This document shows, one piece after another, positions 9,052 to 16,591 of a stretch of DNA of 64,000 bases. Made by a program: the position numbers and the translations under genes. This DNA comes from Flavobacterium enshiense DK69. GTDB lineage: Bacteria; Bacteroidota; Bacteroidia; Flavobacteriales; Flavobacteriaceae. Position 1 is the first letter of the stretch; each line of letters opens with the position of its first letter. The notes under the pieces are model-generated. The model worked only from the letters and a program-made list of their open reading frames with translations. It did no database searches and had not been told where the DNA came from. The DNA lies in the NCBI RefSeq assembly GCF_000498495.1, contig NZ_AVCS01000002.1:1-64000 (forward strand). The letters are read 5' to 3'.

Positions 9052-9855
9052 TTACATTTTTCCTAAAGCATACAATTGTTCCATGGTAGGTATGGCGCTT
9101 CCTCCTTCCGGTTCGAGTGTGATTCCGAAGGCTTCTGCGTCTACAGTGCTTTCGACCTGGTATATTTTGGAGGTGTCTGCCGTTATTTTATTTAAGATTC
9201 CAATACTTGTTGGGGTTAACGGATCCATTTTTAAAGACCAAACCTGATAAACCATTCCTTGCGGAGGAGTAGGTAATCCCTGTACGTCTACGTAAACCGC
9301 CTGGGTGGCTTTGTTCCAGTAGATTTTAGCTTTTGCGCCAGGCATAGCGGGTTGCCCTTCCAATGTTACGACCATATTGTTTTTGTCGCGGATGATTTTC
9401 AGTAGTTTTTGGGAGGATTTGTTTTGGTCTTCAAGGCTGATGATGGTTTTCTGCATGGTCTTGAATTCGGATTTGTTTTTGTCGATTTCCGAATTGATGC
9501 TGTCATTCATCTGGCTGTTCATCAGCAGGTACATGGAAGCAGCTCCCAAAAGAATAACTACAGCTGCCGCCCAACCCATATATTGCCCCCAATTGGTGGT
9601 TTTAGATTTTTTATGAACTTCTATAGGGGCATCGCCAAGTAATTCCCTGCGGATTTTATCGTAGGTTTCCGATGAAATGTTAGGTGAAACACTATGGGAA
9701 AGATTGACTACCGCATACTCAATGGCTGCAATTTCAGTTCGGACTGCGGGATTGTCGGATGCCATTTGCTGCACGTCACGGGCTTCTTCTTCAGAAAGTT
9801 TTCCGAAAACGTAAAGCTCTAAAATACCGCTCTCTATATATTCTTTACTGTTCAT
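9052..9855 (-). CDS. RskA-type anti-sigma factor
   Basis: 267 aa, single-pass inner-membrane protein. The N-terminal cytoplasmic part (1-90, with LELYVFGKLSEEEARDVQQM) is the sigma-binding region without a ZAS HxxxCxxC motif; a membrane helix lies at ~92-112 (MGWAAAVVILLGAASMYLLM), then a coiled coil (~115-150) and the periplasmic RskA domain (~160-265: AKIYWNKATQAVYVDVQGLP, VYQVWSLKMDPLTP, LEPEGGS). The start codon overlaps the sigma-factor stop by one base (TAATG), which gives translational coupling. Family knowledge: such factors hold the partner ECF sigma until regulated proteolysis. The inducing signal is unknown. Confidence 0.9.
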   Translation of the reverse strand: MNSKEYIESGILELYVFGKLSEEEARDVQQMASDNPAVRTEIAAIEYAVVNLSHSVSPNISSETYDKIRRELLGDAPIEVHKKSKTTNWGQYMGWAAAVVILLGAASMYLLMNSQMNDSINSEIDKNKSEFKTMQKTIISLEDQNKSSQKLLKIIRDKNNMVVTLEGQPAMPGAKAKIYWNKATQAVYVDVQGLPTPPQGMVYQVWSLKMDPLTPTSIGILNKITADTSKIYQVESTVDAEAFGITLEPEGGSAIPTMEQLYALGKM

Positions 9856-10385
9856 TATGCTTTCAATAGGTTTCTTAATTCGTTGATGCAGTTTCTGTTT
9901 TGTGTTTTTACAGTGCCAAGCGGAATTTCAAGTTCATCGGCGGCCTCTTGTTGCGTATAGCCTTTAAAGAACAGCAAATCGATTAACTGGATGCATCTGG
10001 GCTTTAATTTTTTGACAAATTCATGTAGACCTATGGCGTCAATTTTATTGCTCGCTTTTGCAGGGTCATCCAAGATATGTACGAAATTATCGGCTGATAA
10101 GTTTTTCAGGTTATTGTTAAAATTTTTGGAGCGTAGTTTGTCTATGGCGCTGTTGCGTGCGATATTGAGAATCCAGGTGTAAAAGCGTCCTTTACTTTCG
10201 TTATACGTCTCAATATTTTTCCAGATCTTTATAAAAGTCTCCTGAAGTACGTCTTCTGCTTCTTCCTTGTCCTTTATAAGATTGTAAATTACGCCAAAAA
10301 GACTCTTGGCATACATGTCGTATAAAAGAGTGAAAGCTTTGTCGTCTTTTTTATAAATTAGCGGCAATAATTCGTCTTGAGTCAT
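9855..10385 (-). CDS. ECF-type RNA polymerase sigma factor (SigK-like)
   Basis: 176 aa. Region 2 at ~20-90 (LYDMYAKSLFGVIYNLIKDKEEAEDVLQETFIKIW, then the RFYTWILNIARNSAIDKLRS motif 2.3/2.4) and region 4 at ~115-172 with the helix-turn-helix GYTQQEAADELEIPLGTVKTQ. It is co-translated with the RskA-like anti-sigma gene, so the pair forms one regulatory module. Only 57 bases separate it from the divergent trmH gene, so the two promoters are back to back. Target genes cannot be named from the sequence. Confidence 0.93.
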   Translation of the reverse strand: MTQDELLPLIYKKDDKAFTLLYDMYAKSLFGVIYNLIKDKEEAEDVLQETFIKIWKNIETYNESKGRFYTWILNIARNSAIDKLRSKNFNNNLKNLSADNFVHILDDPAKASNKIDAIGLHEFVKKLKPRCIQLIDLLFFKGYTQQEAADELEIPLGTVKTQNRNCINELRNLLKA

Positions 10386-10442
10386 ACGTAAGAATTAACT
10401 CCATCTAAATTAATAAACAATATTTAAAAATCCGCATTTTTA

Positions 10443-11111
10443 ATGGAAAACCTTTTGTCAGATCCTGATTATTTGAATTATCTCGAAGAATTTATCACAC
10501 CAAACCGAAAAGAAGGTTTTTTAAAAGTGCTTCAAAACCGTACAAAACATTTCACAGTTGCCCTTGAGGATGTTTATCAGCTGCATAATACCAGTGCTGT
10601 AATGCGCAGTTGTGAAGTTTTTGGTATTCAGGAGTTGAATGTGGTAGAGCAGCGGTTCGGAAAAAAAATCGATAAGGAAATTGCGATGGGTGCCGAAAAA
10701 TGGGTTGATATACATCGTTTCAGTAACAATCAGGATTGTATCGATAATCTGAAGGGCAGAGGATATCAGATTATTGCAACTACGCCTCATGAAAATGACT
10801 GTATGTTGGAGGATTTTGATATTTCAAAACCTTCTGCTATCTTTTTTGGTACGGAAAGACACGGGCTTTCGGATGAGGTGCTTCAACAAGCTGATGGTTT
10901 TTTGAAAATCCCGATGGTAGGTTTTACGGAGAGCCTCAATATTTCGGTTTCCGCTGCAATAATTCTTCAAAACATATCCACGCGTTTACGTCATTCGGAT
11001 ATTGACTGGCAGCTTGCGGAATCGGAATTACTGGCAAAAAGAATCGACTGGACCCGAAAATCGATCAAGGATATTGATTTTATTACTAAAAAGTATTTGG
11101 AGAGGGTTTAA
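10443..11111 (+). CDS. trmH: tRNA (guanosine(18)-2'-O)-methyltransferase
   Basis: 222 aa SPOUT (SpoU) methyltransferase. Motif 1 NTSAVMRSCEVFGI with the N/R pair, motif 2 FFGTERHGLSDEVLQQAD, and motif 3 IPMVGFTESLNISVSAA forming the trefoil knot that binds S-adenosylmethionine. The length, the N-terminal helix and the C-terminal basic extension agree with TrmH rather than the 23S rRNA RlmB, which has an extra L30e-like domain. The ORF ends at 11111 and runs directly into a CAG heptad repeat array. Confidence 0.9.
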   Translation: MENLLSDPDYLNYLEEFITPNRKEGFLKVLQNRTKHFTVALEDVYQLHNTSAVMRSCEVFGIQELNVVEQRFGKKIDKEIAMGAEKWVDIHRFSNNQDCIDNLKGRGYQIIATTPHENDCMLEDFDISKPSAIFFGTERHGLSDEVLQQADGFLKIPMVGFTESLNISVSAAIILQNISTRLRHSDIDWQLAESELLAKRIDWTRKSIKDIDFITKKYLERV

Positions 11112-11115
11112 TGTT

Positions 11116-11178
11116 CAGGTAGCAGATGGCAGGTAGCAGGTAGCAGGTAACAGGTAACAGATAGCGGATAGCAAAACG
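11116..11178 (+). repeat. CAGNNNN heptamer repeat array downstream of trmH
   Basis: Nine 7-bp units in perfect register beginning 4 bases past the trmH stop: CAGGTAG, CAGATGG, CAGGTAG, CAGGTAG, CAGGTAA, CAGGTAA, CAGATAG, CGGATAG, CAAAACG. Sequence drifts from unit to unit while the period stays at 7, and CAG is on the strand of the preceding gene. Confidence 0.85.
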
Positions 11179-11283
11179 TGGATGGCTGGTAAAAGGCAGC
11201 AAAAGCCATTGATAAGTGTTCTAGCTAAGAAATAATTCTATAGAAGGAGGAATTTGTTAATCAATATCGAGACATGTAGTTTG

Positions 11284-11367
11284 GAATCTGTCTGCTGAAT
11301 ACATCGTTCTGAATTCTGCGTTTTGACAACTGCGTACTGAATACTGATTACTGATAACTGTCTACTG
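11284..11367 (-). repeat. CAGNNNN heptamer repeat array at the end of the CarboxypepD_reg gene
   Basis: Twelve 7-bp units read on the minus strand, that is, sense to the gene ending at 11362: CAGTAGA, CAGTTAT, CAGTAAT, CAGTATT, CAGTACG, CAGTTGT, CAAAACG, CAGAATT, CAGAACG, ATGTATT, CAGCAGA, CAGATTC. The first unit contains the last codon (CAG, Gln) and the stop (TAG) of the gene. It faces the trmH array across about 105 bases. Confidence 0.85.
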
Positions 11368-12132
11368 ATTCTTCTTCAACAACTTATAATCCTCATAGCA
11401 CCCTTTGATGGCGTCCATGATTTGAAGGTCGTTGGCAGTTTCAATAAATGTGTCTGAGTAGTTACATCGTTTTAAAATCTCCTTGATTTCTTTTTTTTCG
11501 ATGCCTAAAATGGCGGATACAGTTTCGCGGTCGTATTTGGAAGCCAGTACATTTCGGATGGTTTCATCTTTTTTGAATTCCTTGAGTTTCTTCATTTCCT
11601 TCGATTTCTTACCGAAGACATTGTACAAGGCATCAGCAGGATTTGAAAGCGATTGCATAACTTTTCCAATTTGTGATGAAGAACTGCCTCCTGATTCATA
11701 ACCGTATGGCAATCCGGAAATACTGTAACGGTATGCGTCATTAAGCGCAATCAGCTTCGTGTCTACTTCGATGAATCCTGTAAGTAAGTATCTTGGGATG
11801 AAGAGTTCCTCAAGTGCATGGGCTTTCTCGGTAAGTTTTACTTTGAAACCAGTTTTGTTTTTAACCCAATCAGCAGAAACACGGATTTTTATCGATTGGA
11901 AACCTATGTATGAAAAGTGCAGCGTGTCATTTACCTTAGCTTCAATTTCAAATTCTCCTCTTCCGTTGGTTGTTGTTCCCCGTACGGTGTTTAGGTTGAT
12001 AACATTGACGTCGCTCTTAGGCAGTAGATTGGCTTCATTGACAACTACCCCCGAAATTTTAGTATACTCACCCTCCTGTGCAAAACCTGTAAGAGAAAAT
12101 AAGGCTAATAAAAAAACTACAAAATATTTCAT
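11362..12132 (-). CDS. Secreted protein with carboxypeptidase-regulatory-like beta-sandwich domain
   Basis: 256 aa. Signal peptide MKYFVVFLLALFSLTGFAQ. Residues ~24-105 are a CarboxypepD_reg-like domain (KISGVVVNEANLLPKSDVNVINLNT, GTTTNGRGEFEIEAKVNDTLHFSYIGFQ), the module found at the N-terminus of TonB-dependent receptors; here it is followed not by a barrel but by ~150 residues that are charged and helical (KKSKEMKKLKEFKKDE, IEKKEIKEILKRCNYSD). Homologues of this layout occur in many flavobacteria without known function. The last codon and stop lie inside a CAG heptad array. The gene sits downstream of the RGG helicase gene on the same strand with a 78-base gap. Confidence 0.8.
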   Translation of the reverse strand: MKYFVVFLLALFSLTGFAQEGEYTKISGVVVNEANLLPKSDVNVINLNTVRGTTTNGRGEFEIEAKVNDTLHFSYIGFQSIKIRVSADWVKNKTGFKVKLTEKAHALEELFIPRYLLTGFIEVDTKLIALNDAYRYSISGLPYGYESGGSSSSQIGKVMQSLSNPADALYNVFGKKSKEMKKLKEFKKDETIRNVLASKYDRETVSAILGIEKKEIKEILKRCNYSDTFIETANDLQIMDAIKGCYEDYKLLKKNQ

Positions 12133-12210
12133 ACTGCTTTTAGAAAGGTCTAAATGTACTAGATATTTTGTAGCTTTTAATTTTTATTTGAAGAAAATTA
12201 ACAAAAAGAA

Positions 12211-14103
12211 TTAGCTTCTTCTTGGTCTTCTTGGTGCTGGACTGTCAGAACGTCTCGGAGTAGTGCCTCCGGAACGTCTTTCATTTCTAGGTGCTCTGTC
12301 ATCAGATCCGCCTCTTCTTTCTGAACGGTCAGAACTTCTTCCGCCAAAACCACCACGGCTTTCGCTTCTAGATCCTCTGTCACGATCTCCTCCGAAACTT
12401 TTGCGTTCTCCTCCGAAACCGCCTCTGCGTTCACCGCCAAAGCCACCTCTTCTTTCTCCGCCTGAATTTCTTCCGTTATGATCACGTCTTCCGCCACCGT
12501 CGTTTTTAGAAATTTCAACGTTGATACGTCTTCCTTCCAATTGAACGTTGTTTAAGATTTCCATTACTTTATCAGAATGCTCAGCATCAGTATTGAAGAA
12601 AGAGAATCCTTCCTTAACGTCTACTTTGAATACGTCATCACGCCCCAATTCTAATGTTTCTTTTAGGTAATCTTTCAATGACATCCAGTCGAAGTTGTCT
12701 CTCGAACCGATGTTGATGAAATAACGAACCGCATCGCCTTCCTGAGGAGCTCTTCCTTCAGAACTTCTTTCTCCGGATGATTGGCTTGATAGGTCTCTTT
12801 TCTTTTTGTAGTAGCTGATGAATCGGTTAAATTCCACTGATACCATTTTCTTGATTAACTCTTCTTTAGATAAACCATCCAAAACTTCGTTAATTGCCGG
12901 TAAGTAGTTGTCGATTTCGTGATCAACTTCTGTGTCTTTAATCTTGTTTGCTAAGTGTAATAGCTGAATTTCGCAGATTTCAATTCCGTTAGGGATTGTT
13001 TTTTCTTCGAACTTCTGTTTGATGATTCGCTCAATCGAATGAATTTTTCTTAATTCACTCTTCGTTACGATAACGATGGAAGTACCTAACTTACCGGCAC
13101 GACCTGTACGGCCTGAACGGTGGTTGTAGGTTTCGATTTCATCTGGTAACTGGTAGTTTACTACGTGAGTTACGTTGTCTACGTCGATTCCTCGGGCAGC
13201 AACGTCTGTAGCTACCAACATCTGGATCTGACGGCCACGGAACGATTTCATTACCCCGTCACGTTGTGCCTGGGATAAATCACCGTGTAAAGCAGCAGCG
13301 TTGTATCCGTCTTCGATCAGTTTTTCGGCAATTGCCTGAGTGTCTCTTTTCGTACGACAGAAAACCACCGAGAAAATATCCGGGTTAGCATCCGCCAAAC
13401 GTTTTAAAGCTTCATAACGGTCACGAGCATTTACAATGTAAAATTCGTGAGAAACCGTTGCAGAACCTGAGTTTTTATGTCCTACCGTAATTTCCTGCGG
13501 GTTTGACATGAATTGTTTTCCGATGCGCGCTACTTCAGCAGGCATTGTTGCAGAGAATAACCATGTGTTTTTCTCTTCTGGTGTGTCCGATAATATGGAA
13601 CAAATGTCGTCGTAGAATCCCATATTCAACATTTCATCTGCCTCATCTAAGATGCAAAAATCGATGTTTTTAATGTTTACAAGACCTCTGTTAATCATGT
13701 CCTGCATTCTACCTGGGGTAGCCACAATAATTTGTGCGCCACGTTTTACCTCTCTAGCTTGTTCTGTAATGCTTGCACCACCATAAACAGCCACAGTATG
13801 TAACCCCTTTATGTACTTTGAGTATAATTTTATCTCGTTGGTGATTTGTAAGCATAACTCACGCGTTGGCGACAAAATTAATGCTTGCGTATTTCTGTTT
13901 TCAGCATCAATTTTTTGAATTAGTGGGAAACCAAAAGCGGCTGTTTTCCCTGTCCCTGTTTGCGCTAAGGCAACTAAATCTGTGTTTTGTTCCAATAGTA
14001 CTGGAATCGCTTTTTCTTGCACTTCTGACGGATTCTCAAATCCTAGATCCTTAATCGCCAGCAGTAGCGACTCATTCAATCCTAATTGTTCAAATTTATT
14101 CAT
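12211..14103 (-). CDS. DEAD-box RNA helicase with DbpA-type RNA-binding domain and Gly/Arg-rich tail
   Basis: 630 aa. Q motif and motif I AQTGTGKT, Ia PTRELCLQ, Ib TPGR, II DEAD, III SAT, V ATDVAARGIDV and VI HRSGRTGRAG give a full ATP-dependent RNA-unwinding core (1-~370). A dimerisation-like region follows, then a DbpA/CsdA RNA-binding domain at ~460-540 (VRYFINIGSRDNFDWMSLKDYL, FFNTDAEHSDKVMEIL). The last ~90 residues are RGG-type repeats (GGERRGGFGGERRGGFGG) that bind RNA non-specifically. This is the CsdA/DeaD type involved in ribosome assembly and mRNA turnover in the cold. The low-complexity 3' end also leaves a spurious open frame on the same strand at 12198-12518. Confidence 0.95.
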   Translation of the reverse strand: MNKFEQLGLNESLLLAIKDLGFENPSEVQEKAIPVLLEQNTDLVALAQTGTGKTAAFGFPLIQKIDAENRNTQALILSPTRELCLQITNEIKLYSKYIKGLHTVAVYGGASITEQAREVKRGAQIIVATPGRMQDMINRGLVNIKNIDFCILDEADEMLNMGFYDDICSILSDTPEEKNTWLFSATMPAEVARIGKQFMSNPQEITVGHKNSGSATVSHEFYIVNARDRYEALKRLADANPDIFSVVFCRTKRDTQAIAEKLIEDGYNAAALHGDLSQAQRDGVMKSFRGRQIQMLVATDVAARGIDVDNVTHVVNYQLPDEIETYNHRSGRTGRAGKLGTSIVIVTKSELRKIHSIERIIKQKFEEKTIPNGIEICEIQLLHLANKIKDTEVDHEIDNYLPAINEVLDGLSKEELIKKMVSVEFNRFISYYKKKRDLSSQSSGERSSEGRAPQEGDAVRYFINIGSRDNFDWMSLKDYLKETLELGRDDVFKVDVKEGFSFFNTDAEHSDKVMEILNNVQLEGRRINVEISKNDGGGRRDHNGRNSGGERRGGFGGERRGGFGGERKSFGGDRDRGSRSESRGGFGGRSSDRSERRGGSDDRAPRNERRSGGTTPRRSDSPAPRRPRRS

Positions 14104-14202
14104 AAAATATTTTAAATTGGGTGCAAAGGTATTGTTTATTAATGGAATAAACTAATACAAAATTCAATATTAAAATTTTATTATGAATTGAAAATCAATA
14201 AG

Positions 14203-14778
14203 TTACTGTTTTAAAAAAGCGACTAACTGAGCAGTAGCCCTGCCGCGATGGCTTATGGTGGACTTTTCTTCGAGTGAAATTTGAGCAAAAGTATCAGAAA
14301 AACCTTCTGCAATAAAAATAGGATCATAACCAAAACCATTGGTTCCAAGTGGTTCATTTGTTATTTTTCCATCGATGATTCCTGTAAAAAGGTGTTGTTC
14401 GCCCTTAAGATTTAGAGCAATAACAGTTTTAAAATTTGCTTTTCGGTTGGTTTCGTTTTTCAGAAGATCCAACACTTTATTGATATTGTCGTTGTCATTT
14501 CGCTGCTGACCCGCAAATCGGGCTGAATATACACCTGGAGCTCCATTTAAGGCTTCGATTTCCAAACCGCTGTCGTCGGCAAAGCAAGGGTATCCATAAT
14601 GTTCAGTTACATAATTGGCTTTCAGTATGGCGTTGCCTTCAATAGTATCGGCTGTTTCAGGTATGTCTACATTGCAGCCAATATCCTCCAGGGATAAAAT
14701 AGAAATGCTATCCGGAAGTAATTGCTGGATTTCTTTTATTTTATTCTTGTTGTTGGAGGCGAAAACGAGTTGCAGCAT
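14203..14778 (-). CDS. rdgB: Non-canonical purine NTP pyrophosphatase (ITPase/XTPase, HAM1/RdgB)
   Basis: 192 aa from the ATG at 14778 (MLQLVFASNNKNKIKEI). A more upstream ATG at 14826 would add 16 residues that homologues lack. Motifs: substrate/phosphate site FASNNKNKIKEI, FADDSGLEIEALNGAPGVYSARFAG with the catalytic aspartate, GFGYDPIF (the family hallmark), and the C-terminal SHRGRATAQL. The enzyme hydrolyses dITP, XTP and related nucleotides to monophosphates, cleaning the nucleotide pool. A 99-base gap separates it from the helicase gene. Confidence 0.95.
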   Translation of the reverse strand: MLQLVFASNNKNKIKEIQQLLPDSISILSLEDIGCNVDIPETADTIEGNAILKANYVTEHYGYPCFADDSGLEIEALNGAPGVYSARFAGQQRNDNDNINKVLDLLKNETNRKANFKTVIALNLKGEQHLFTGIIDGKITNEPLGTNGFGYDPIFIAEGFSDTFAQISLEEKSTISHRGRATAQLVAFLKQ

Positions 14779-14893
14779 TAGATTGTCATGTTTTATTAGA
14801 ATTTCAAAGGTAGTAAATAAATGCAAAGTTGAATTTTCGTAACTTTAAGTAAAGAAAAATACCGCTTGGTTTTAAACGAATAAATTATTTGTT

Positions 14894-15571
14894 ATGAAAA
14901 AAGCTTTCCTTTTATTGTTGTTTTCCGTTTTTTTATTTTCATGCGGGACAAAATATTATGTGTTAAATAAGCATTTTAACCCAAGGCCAACTTCACAATA
15001 TAAGTTTAAGATTGATAAAAATAAATCCACCACCAATATCAATTCTGTTATTGATACAAATGCAATTTATCTTAGTTCCAATTTCAAAAGAATGACACCA
15101 GGAATTACTGGTGTTTACTATCGTTTTATGCCAAATGGAGTAGTTTATGAAGTGACGTTGAAAGGTGAGCCTATGAAAACTGTTGTAAAGGATACCGCGA
15201 TGGGGGATTATGGAAAATATAGGGTTGAAAAAAATAGAATTAAAATGGAATTTATGGTTGTTACAGTTGAGTCTGGTGTACCAAAAGATTCGCTTTATAA
15301 GCCTTCAGTTGTAGGGAAGAAATTTAGCAAGGCAATAATTAAAGAAGGAAATTTATTTATGGTACCTGATAAATATTATGTAGAACCAAAAGGATTTTAT
15401 AAAAAAGCAGGGGAAATCGGAGGTAACCCTTTCCTATTCCTATTTGCAGTTATGGTAGTAACTCCTGTTTACTTGGTCGATTTGGTAATTCCTGATGAAA
15501 AGGTTTGCTTTTATAGAATGAATCTTGTAGATGCTGAAAATTGTACGAAAAAGAATGTTTTGTCCGAGTAA
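14894..15571 (+). CDS. Lipoprotein of unknown function, copy 1 of tandem pair
   Basis: 225 aa. Lipoprotein signal MKKAFLLLLFSVFLFSCG with Cys17. No known domain recognised. It is clearly a paralogue of the next gene: shared blocks include SCGTKYYVLN, PRPTSQYKFKIDKNKS, VIDTNAIYLSS, YYRFMPNGVVYEV, VKDTAMGDYGKYRV, KGFYKKAGE, and a late hydrophobic stretch (~175-200, FLFLFAVMVVTPVYLVDLVIPD) followed by a K-x-C-F-x-R motif. That hydrophobic segment could be a membrane helix or a beta-barrel-like strand. The pair is probably one recent duplication; expression together is likely but the 109-base gap may hold a second promoter. Confidence 0.8.
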   Translation: MKKAFLLLLFSVFLFSCGTKYYVLNKHFNPRPTSQYKFKIDKNKSTTNINSVIDTNAIYLSSNFKRMTPGITGVYYRFMPNGVVYEVTLKGEPMKTVVKDTAMGDYGKYRVEKNRIKMEFMVVTVESGVPKDSLYKPSVVGKKFSKAIIKEGNLFMVPDKYYVEPKGFYKKAGEIGGNPFLFLFAVMVVTPVYLVDLVIPDEKVCFYRMNLVDAENCTKKNVLSE

Positions 15572-15680
15572 GACAGATGTTTTGAAAATAAAAATGTGGT
15601 TTAAGGTATTTAATTTATGAGATAATATACAAAATTTAAGCAGTGTAAATGCTTCTTAGTCTAACACGAAAATATGTGGT

Positions 15681-16355
15681 ATGAAAAAAGTCCTCTTTTT
15701 ATTACTGGCTTCCATTTTTTTACTTTCCTGTGGAACAAAACATTATGTATTGAATACTCATTTGAAGCCACGACCAACCTCTCAGTTCAAATTTAAGGTG
15801 GATAAAAACAAATCAATGGCAAATGTTAGTTTGGTTGTTGATACGAATGCAATTTATATTAATTCGGCTTTTAGGAGGATGAAGCCGGAAGTTTCAGATC
15901 TTTATTACCGTTTTATGCCTGATGGTGTGGTTTATGAAGTTGTATTAAGTGGCGACCCGGTCGATTCAACAGTTAAGGATACTGCGGTTGCTAACTATGG
16001 CAGGTATAAAGTGAAAAAAAATAAAATAAAGATGGAGTTTATAGTGGTTATAAGTGATCCTTCTTTAGAAAAAGACCCTATTTTTAAAAAAAAGGTTGTG
16101 GGTAGAAGATTTCAAAATGCCGAAATTAAAGATGGAAATTTATTTTTAGTGCCTCGTTATTATTCGAAGGTTAAAGGATTTTACCGAGAGGCTGGGGAAT
16201 TCTCGCTTAATGGTTATGCAGGTATTTTTGCAGTTGTTGTAGTGCCTCCGGTTTTTCTGGTTGATGCTTTAATTCCAGATAAAAAGGTTTGTTTTCAAAG
16301 GGTCAATCTTAATGAAGTCAAGAATTATAAAAAGAAGGATACAATATCTGAATAA
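15681..16355 (+). CDS. Lipoprotein of unknown function, copy 2 of tandem pair
   Basis: 224 aa, with lipoprotein signal MKKVLFLLLASIFLLSCG (Cys17). It aligns end to end with the preceding gene (same length within one residue, SCGTKHYVLN, PRPTSQFKFKVDKNKS, VVDTNAIYINS, YYRFMPDGVVYEV, VKDTAVANYGRYKV, a hydrophobic segment near the C-terminus, KVCFQRVNL). By eye more than half of the residues are the same. Divergence is strongest in the middle (residues ~110-150) and around the hydrophobic segment. Function unknown. Confidence 0.8.
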   Translation: MKKVLFLLLASIFLLSCGTKHYVLNTHLKPRPTSQFKFKVDKNKSMANVSLVVDTNAIYINSAFRRMKPEVSDLYYRFMPDGVVYEVVLSGDPVDSTVKDTAVANYGRYKVKKNKIKMEFIVVISDPSLEKDPIFKKKVVGRRFQNAEIKDGNLFLVPRYYSKVKGFYREAGEFSLNGYAGIFAVVVVPPVFLVDALIPDKKVCFQRVNLNEVKNYKKKDTISE

Positions 16356-16591
16356 GTAAGATTCGGTGTAAGGTGCTATTGTTGAATTTGTTACAAGTAA
16401 AATATGTTAACGAATTGCTTTTTTTAGCCATTAGGATTTCTTCATAAAATGAGTAAGATTTCTTAAATTTGTTATTCCTCATCTCGGTAAGGCTAAGCGC
16501 CTCAAAATGAAGCTGCGACCGTTTGGCTGCAATGCGATTTTCAATAGATAATGTTATTGTTGGCCTTTCAAATCAGCAAAATAGAGAAATC

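Noticed and set aside
11116..11367. CRISPR array candidate
   Set aside because: The repeats are 7 bp with drifting sequence and no spacers, so they cannot be a CRISPR array.
12198..12518. Minus-strand 106-codon acidic frame overlapping the helicase end
   Set aside because: It is the RGG-repeat part of the helicase read in another frame, so the Glu/Ala/Val-rich product is an artefact of the repeat.
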